From Fidelibacterota bacterium (lineage in GTDB: Bacteria > Fidelibacterota > UBA2242), in assembly GCA_023229045.1 (NCBI GenBank), contig JALOAB010000019.1:1-20312 (forward strand): 20,312 nt of DNA, written 5' to 3'. Below are positions 16,136 to 20,312 of this stretch, in pieces (within the stretch, counting starts at the first letter, position 1; the number at the start of each line of letters is the position of its first letter). The translations under genes and the position numbers were made by a program. Below the pieces are notes generated by a model. The model was not told the origin of the DNA. It saw only the letters and a program-made list of their open reading frames with translations, and ran no database searches.

Positions 16136-18547
16136 ATGGAAAAGAAAAAATATTTGATAATTTTCCTGCTTGGACTGACGTTTCTATCCAGCCAGATTAT
16201 GGCTCAGCAATCCGTGACATATGAAGGTTTTCCTGCTTTTCCGCGCTGGGTTTTAGTTAGTTTTCCCTTGGAATTCACGGAGAATAATCCCGATTCGGTC
16301 TTAGGGCCTGCATTTAAAGTTGGAGGCGCTGGTGAATGGTGGCGTTTCTCGAGATGGAATAATGCTGACCATACCTATTATCGCTACGGTGAATTGGAAT
16401 GGGTCTGGAATCATGAAACTCAAGCCTATAATTCAGAAAAAGTCGAGCTGGGCAATCCCCACGCAATCGCACCGGGTTATGGTTTTTGGCTACAGCAGAG
16501 CTCGGCGAATACTGTTACGGATTTTTCGCTAAGTGGCATCCCGGTCACTCAAACCGAACCGGTTTATGTTCCGATTGATCCGCCGCTGACGGTTGATGAG
16601 CATGACTATCCGGGGATCACTATGGTTGGCAACCCTTTTCTTTATCCGGTTGATTGGAAAAATGCCCGATTCCGGGTGAACGGTACTCGGGAGTTGGATT
16701 TAGACGTGGCGGTTGGTACGGGACTGGTTTCGCAATATGCCTATCGCTGGGTTCTTGGTGATGATGGCGACCAATACGTGCCTTATAACATGACGGACGG
16801 CGGCGCCCTGGAAGTCTGGGACGGTTACTGGGTTGAACAATTGAATCCCGAGGAAACCAGGTATGTGGTTTACGATGTTGACTGCAGTCTGGAAAGTAGT
16901 GTCAGCGATGGTTGCGGTGAATGTCCGGATGATGATGCCGGACAGATGAAATATTTAAAACTGCAGTATAATGGCACAACTGCAACCTGGATCAAAGTCC
17001 TGGATAACCATTATAATTATCTGTTCTGGGGGCTGGTCCAGCCTGGAGCTGAATTCGATTTTTATGGAGTTCAAAATTTACAGTCCATGGGTCCGAAAAT
17101 ATCCCTTTGGACATGTTATGCAGGTTATTGCTGTTATTGTGCGTTTAATTGTGAAATACATACCAGCTGCTCGGTGCCGATCGGACCCGGTCAGGTCTGG
17201 GGATCCTTTACAATAATTGAAGCTATCAGTAAAAATGGTATGGTAATGTGTCCGATTGAGGGAACGAATAAACCGATGATTAAATTCTCAAATGCGGTTA
17301 TCGGTGACGCGGACGCCAAATTGGGTATCAACGGCGCTGTCGAAACTGACCGATTCGTGATAACTTTATCAGAATTTTCCAACTCTGAATTCAATTTTAA
17401 AACCTATACCGTCAACAATGATTCATCGGACTGGATTGAACTGACCCAGGTTAATCAGGCCGTTGAGGACGGACAGGGTTTCAGCGTTACTTTAATAAGT
17501 TATGTAAACGGTGTATATAATATCGATGTCGCCAGCAGTGGAAGCCAGACAGCCGCATTATCAGCGATTAAATTCCGTTTTGGTGATCAACAGACGATTG
17601 TTTCGCCTGCTGATGGCGGCACTTACACGGCTACCCGAAAATTATTAGGTGGTGAGGTCGTAACGTCATTAGAGCTTATAACGCCGCCGATTGGATTAGG
17701 TAAAAAACTGGCTAAAGCACCAGGTAAAATTTCATATCCGGTGCAAGCCGAATCAACAGCTGAATGGGTTGTTCCGATCAAAGTCTCCAGTGCCGACGGC
17801 ATTCTGATCGATAGTTACAATGGTTTGGGAGTGAAGACCACCGCTTCCACAACGTTTGACCTAAATGATACCCGCAATTTTGCGCCCAATCTGGATACTT
17901 ATGTGGATCTTTATTTTCCCCATCATGAAGCTGATGATCGCTTGAATTACTGGCCGCAGAAACCGATGAAAGCCGCATTCGACATTCGCTCGGATGCCAG
18001 TGTGATCGCCTGGGATTTCAGAGTGGATTACCGAAATGCAAGTAGCCGCGAACTGCTCCTGAGCTGGGATGCCAGTCAATTTCCTACGACTAAGGGACTC
18101 ACTCTGGTTGATTTTCAAGATGAACAACCGGAACGGGTTAATATGCTGACTAATACTTCCTATGCCATCACTACTCCGGTAGAAGATAATGGAACGCTTT
18201 ATTTTGCCGTGGTGGTCGCTGATCCCGAAGGCGGCAGTGGTATCAAAACCGAGGAGTCGAAAAAACCCGCTGACTTTTATCTGCTGAGAAGTTATCCCAA
18301 TCCGTTCAATGCCGAGACAACCATCCAATATAATGTCCAGAATGCCGGCCGGACCTCTCTCAAAATTTACTCGGTTACAGGAGCTCTGGTACGGACTCTG
18401 GTCGAATCCAATCTCCAGCCGGCTGAATATCAGATTCAATGGGATGGCAGAGACGACGCGGGACTGCCGGTGGCTACCGGACTTTATATTTGTCAGTTAC
18501 GTTCGGGCAATGCCGTTTCAGCCATAAAGATTGCTTTGATAGAATAG
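16136..18547 (+). CDS. Large secreted protein with cysteine-rich domain and T9SS/FlgD-like C-terminal sorting domain
   Basis: 803 residues from ATG 16136; a GTG nine codons upstream (16109) is possible but would put KINKERFK before an otherwise clean signal peptide (KKKYLIIFLLGLTFLSSQIMAQ). The mature N-terminal half (about 24-245) is aromatic-rich beta structure, with GYGFWLQQ and TMVGNPFLYPVDW motifs common in surface proteins of FCB bacteria. A cysteine-rich region (about 250-373) has ten cysteines and the core IHTSCSVPIGPGQVWGSF. A beta-rich middle follows. The last 90 residues (about 713-803) form a FlgD-Ig/type IX sorting domain: SYPNPFNAETTIQY, LKIYSVTGALVRTL, WDGRDDAGLPVATGLYICQL. Export through Sec, then across the outer membrane by T9SS or similar, is expected. 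It lies directly after the peptide gene and before a strong terminator. No enzyme motif is visible; binding or structural role likely. Confidence 0.88.
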   Translation: MEKKKYLIIFLLGLTFLSSQIMAQQSVTYEGFPAFPRWVLVSFPLEFTENNPDSVLGPAFKVGGAGEWWRFSRWNNADHTYYRYGELEWVWNHETQAYNSEKVELGNPHAIAPGYGFWLQQSSANTVTDFSLSGIPVTQTEPVYVPIDPPLTVDEHDYPGITMVGNPFLYPVDWKNARFRVNGTRELDLDVAVGTGLVSQYAYRWVLGDDGDQYVPYNMTDGGALEVWDGYWVEQLNPEETRYVVYDVDCSLESSVSDGCGECPDDDAGQMKYLKLQYNGTTATWIKVLDNHYNYLFWGLVQPGAEFDFYGVQNLQSMGPKISLWTCYAGYCCYCAFNCEIHTSCSVPIGPGQVWGSFTIIEAISKNGMVMCPIEGTNKPMIKFSNAVIGDADAKLGINGAVETDRFVITLSEFSNSEFNFKTYTVNNDSSDWIELTQVNQAVEDGQGFSVTLISYVNGVYNIDVASSGSQTAALSAIKFRFGDQQTIVSPADGGTYTATRKLLGGEVVTSLELITPPIGLGKKLAKAPGKISYPVQAESTAEWVVPIKVSSADGILIDSYNGLGVKTTASTTFDLNDTRNFAPNLDTYVDLYFPHHEADDRLNYWPQKPMKAAFDIRSDASVIAWDFRVDYRNASSRELLLSWDASQFPTTKGLTLVDFQDEQPERVNMLTNTSYAITTPVEDNGTLYFAVVVADPEGGSGIKTEESKKPADFYLLRSYPNPFNAETTIQYNVQNAGRTSLKIYSVTGALVRTLVESNLQPAEYQIQWDGRDDAGLPVATGLYICQLRSGNAVSAIKIALIE

Positions 18548-18607
18548 AATCGGCAACAACCGACAGGATTAAGTCAGGAATCAATACTAAGCATTACGGA
18601 TTTAAAG

Positions 18608-18650
18608 TTTACCCGTTCTCTTTCAGAATCAGGAGAACGGGTAAATTTTT
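18608..18650 (+). terminator. Rho-independent terminator after the secreted protein gene
   Basis: A 13-bp perfect stem, TTTACCCGTTCTC (18608-18620) with GAGAACGGGTAAA (18633-18645), encloses a 12-base loop and is followed by TTTTT (18646-18650). It is the strongest intrinsic terminator in the window. It separates the secreted protein gene from the signal-peptidase-like gene. Confidence 0.9.
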
Positions 18651-18679
18651 GAACGATGTCATAGCCGCACTAAAAGAGA

Positions 18680-19132
18680 GTGTTCATTTTAGCTGAAAAT
18701 AATCGGACGCCTCAGCGCGTAGAACAAATTATCGAACTCTTACGGACGACCACTCAGCCGGTAACGCTGATAGCTACCGGTAAAAGTATGTTGCCGACCA
18801 TCAAAGACGGCGACAAATTGACGATCGCTCCGTACTCTTTTAAAGAACGTCTGTGTGAAAACGCCATAATAGTTTTTGAACGCAGACATCGACTTGTGTG
18901 TCATCGATGCCTGTTTAGCTTGGGCTGGGGAAGCCGCCAGTACATTTATGAAAAAGGCGATAATAATTTTTTAGGTCGTCATATATCCGCCGGTCGGATT
19001 ATCGGTCGGCTTATTAGCATTAATGACAACAATACAATTCCGCCAGCGCCGATGCGCCTTTCGCCATTTACACTTTTAATGCGGCGAATAACCGACGGTA
19101 TCTATCGATTGTTCAAACCAGTAAACAGGTAA
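18680..19132 (+). CDS. Soluble S24/S26 signal-peptidase-like protein
   Basis: 150 residues. The serine box TGKSMLPTIKDGDKL (33-47) carries the likely nucleophile S36. LVCHRC (72-77) supplies H75, aligning with the His used in SipW/Sec11-type enzymes, and EKGDNN (91-96) has the conserved GD. The Ser-His arrangement suggests a protease of the SipW type rather than the Ser-Lys LepB type. No membrane anchor precedes the active site, unlike true signal peptidases. Small peptidases of this type recur in RiPP and lasso-peptide clusters beside nucleotidyltransferase-like genes. The start is uncertain: an in-frame TAA at 18671 leaves GTG 18680 as the first candidate, with AGAGAG abutting it instead of at normal RBS distance. 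It is 29 bases after the terminator. Confidence 0.75.
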   Translation: MFILAENNRTPQRVEQIIELLRTTTQPVTLIATGKSMLPTIKDGDKLTIAPYSFKERLCENAIIVFERRHRLVCHRCLFSLGWGSRQYIYEKGDNNFLGRHISAGRIIGRLISINDNNTIPPAPMRLSPFTLLMRRITDGIYRLFKPVNR

Positions 19133-19185
19133 TTCTGTAATTATAGCCTGCTTAGTGTCGGGCTGAAATCACCTGACTTTTAACA

Positions 19186-19214
19186 TTACCAATTTACCCG
19201 ATAATTACTATAAT
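19186..19214 (+). promoter_or_regulatory. Sigma70-like promoter upstream of the nucleotidyltransferase-like gene
   Basis: A consensus -10 box TATAAT (19209-19214) lies 17 bases after TTACCA (19186-19191), which matches four of six -35 positions. The expected transcription start is near 19221, about 49 bases before the ATG at 19270. This is the best promoter-like pair found in the window and suggests that the last gene begins a new transcription unit. Confidence 0.55.
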
Positions 19215-19234
19215 ATCGCATTCAGAACGATATT
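19212..19234. promoter_or_regulatory. Operator-like 7-bp inverted repeat over the -10 and start region
   Basis: AATATCG (19212-19218) and CGATATT (19228-19234) are perfect complements around a 9-base spacer. The left arm overlaps the TATAAT box and the spacer contains the expected start site, so a dimeric repressor bound here would block transcription. It could also fold as a weak stem in the transcript. Confidence 0.4.
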
Positions 19235-19269
19235 TGTAAGTTGTAAAAATATGTATATATTTCTAACCA

Positions 19270-20312
19270 ATGAACGGTGAGAGTAGGTTTTTAAGAACAG
19301 TCTGTCAGGTTACGTTGGATGGAACCGGCGACCGATTACCGGTTTACGAATCTGTTCTGGATGAGGAAAGACTGTTCCGCTTTGGATTATATCATCAGAT
19401 TCTGCCGTTAATCGCACATCACCGTGACAAATTGAAAATAGCCTTTCCGGCACTCTCGGATGAATTTTTTGAAAAGAGCCGGAATTATCTCGTCACCAAT
19501 GTCGGTCGCGTAATGTATTATGAGAAATTCCTGGCCGATCTCGATGATCGTCTAACGACGGAGGGTGTTGAATATCGTTTGTTTAAAGGGCCGGTGTTGG
19601 CTTATGAGCTTTACCAGTTGCCTTACTTGCGCACTTTTGGCGATCTGGATATATTGATTCAGGAAAAATCGCTGGAAAAAGTTCACCGCATCATTACCGG
19701 GCTGAACTGTGAATTGTGTGATGATTTATATATAGCTTTTCCCGACGTAGTCATCAAGAAGTACAGCTTTGCCCGCCATTATACCTCAGTAAAAAGTCCC
19801 TTTGTCGCGATTGATGTGCATCTCAGTTTAAGCAATCGCCTGCATCCGTTCCAATTCGATATAGCCGACTTTTGGTTGCATTCCAGAAGCTTCCGGATTG
19901 GCGATCGTGATTATCAGACATTCGATCGTTCGCATCAAGCTTTATATTTACTTTATCACGCTTTTAAGCATTATTTTTTCAAATTGATCTGGGTAATTGA
20001 TTGTCAGCAGAATTTTCAGTCGCCTGATTTTGATCTGGTCGGATTCAAATATTTGCTTAAAAAATACAATCTGGTTCGACTCTGGGAAATTTATAATCAG
20101 GTAGCGGCCGATCTATGGGACGAAAAATCACAGTTGAATAACGCCGCGCCTCGCCGCCGGAGGATAAAAATAATCAAAACCGATTTGATCCTGCAGGGCG
20201 GATTGGCGACTTCGCCTTCCCGCGCCAGGATGTTACTGCCGATGCTGTACCTGCCTAAATTATCGCAAAAGCTAGTGTATCTTTGGCGGCAGATGTTTCC
20301 ACCGCGCGAGGT
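19270..20312 (+). CDS. Nucleotidyltransferase-like protein (PF14907-type), 3' end beyond window
   Basis: 347 codons are visible and the frame is still open at the right edge, so the C-terminus is missing. ATG 19270 is the first start after an in-frame TAA at 19264; no Shine-Dalgarno sequence is visible. The core LFKGPVLAYELY (104-115), TFGDLDILI (122-130, with D125 and D127) and IDVHLSL (181-187) match the NTP_transf_5 family of uncharacterised nucleotidyltransferases, where the paired Asp and the later Asp would bind metal. LYHAFKHYFFKLIWVIDC (228-245) is also typical. Members are frequently seen in lasso-peptide and other RiPP clusters; the substrate is unknown. The gene likely starts its own transcription unit from the promoter at 19186-19214. 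The substrate cannot be inferred. Confidence 0.82.
   Translation, partial: MNGESRFLRTVCQVTLDGTGDRLPVYESVLDEERLFRFGLYHQILPLIAHHRDKLKIAFPALSDEFFEKSRNYLVTNVGRVMYYEKFLADLDDRLTTEGVEYRLFKGPVLAYELYQLPYLRTFGDLDILIQEKSLEKVHRIITGLNCELCDDLYIAFPDVVIKKYSFARHYTSVKSPFVAIDVHLSLSNRLHPFQFDIADFWLHSRSFRIGDRDYQTFDRSHQALYLLYHAFKHYFFKLIWVIDCQQNFQSPDFDLVGFKYLLKKYNLVRLWEIYNQVAADLWDEKSQLNNAAPRRRRIKIIKTDLILQGGLATSPSRARMLLPMLYLPKLSQKLVYLWRQMFPPRE

Noticed and set aside
17861..18439. 192-codon frame on the minus strand
   Set aside because: It lies entirely within the well-supported secreted protein gene and shows no recognisable motif; a shadow of codon bias.
18649..18676. TTGAAC and TAAAAG, 16 bases apart, as a promoter for the peptidase-like gene
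   Set aside because: The predicted start site would fall after the start codon at 18680, so it cannot serve that gene as annotated.
1..20312. Search for CRISPR arrays, tRNA/rRNA genes and insertion sequences
   Set aside because: No regularly spaced direct repeats, no cloverleaf-like segment between genes, no transposase or terminal repeats seen by eye.

Overview
The window looks like a chromosomal segment from a Gram-negative bacterium of the FCB superphylum (Bacteroidetes relatives such as Calditrichota, Marinimicrobia, Zixibacteria or KSB1). The clues are a complete aerotolerance (Bat) operon, a lolA gene (hence an outer membrane), and a secreted protein ending in a type IX secretion (T9SS)/FlgD-like sorting domain. 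The lineage cannot be fixed more finely from this sequence. Every gene I recognise is on the + strand.

Layout. (1) 1-4920: batA (5' cut off), batB, batC, batD, batE. Two von Willebrand A membrane proteins, two TPR proteins and a large BatD protein are packed with overlaps or gaps of a few bases. (2) 4996-5478: a secreted SPOR-domain protein, after an intergenic region flanked by a 12-bp inverted repeat. (3) 5509-8465: yebC, ruvC, ruvA and gcvT, tightly coupled; ruvB is not present. (4) 8462-12392: ftsK, lolA and a UPF0104/LPG-synthase-like membrane protein. The ftsK-lolA adjacency is also found in E. coli. (5) 12399-14795: a Wzc-type polysaccharide co-polymerase/tyrosine kinase with a C-terminal tyrosine cluster. 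(6) 14856-15671: a solitary DNA methyltransferase. (7) 15672-20312: an accessory region holding a long AT-rich leader with a perfect CRP-type site, a 46-codon peptide gene, a large T9SS-type secreted protein with a cysteine-rich insert, a strong intrinsic terminator, a soluble S24/S26 signal-peptidase-like protein, and a 3'-truncated nucleotidyltransferase-like protein.

The most interesting part is region 7. The short peptide carries a YxxP-type motif like leaders recognised by RiPP recognition elements (for example in lasso peptides). S26-like peptidases and PF14907 nucleotidyltransferase-like proteins are recurrent accessory genes in RiPP clusters. No radical SAM enzyme, PqqD/RRE, cyclase or transporter lies inside the window, so a peptide-modification locus continuing past base 20312 is a hypothesis. 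The T9SS protein contains a domain resembling a family recognised by an IHTSCSxPIGPG core, here with unusually many cysteines. It sits between the peptide and the peptidase.
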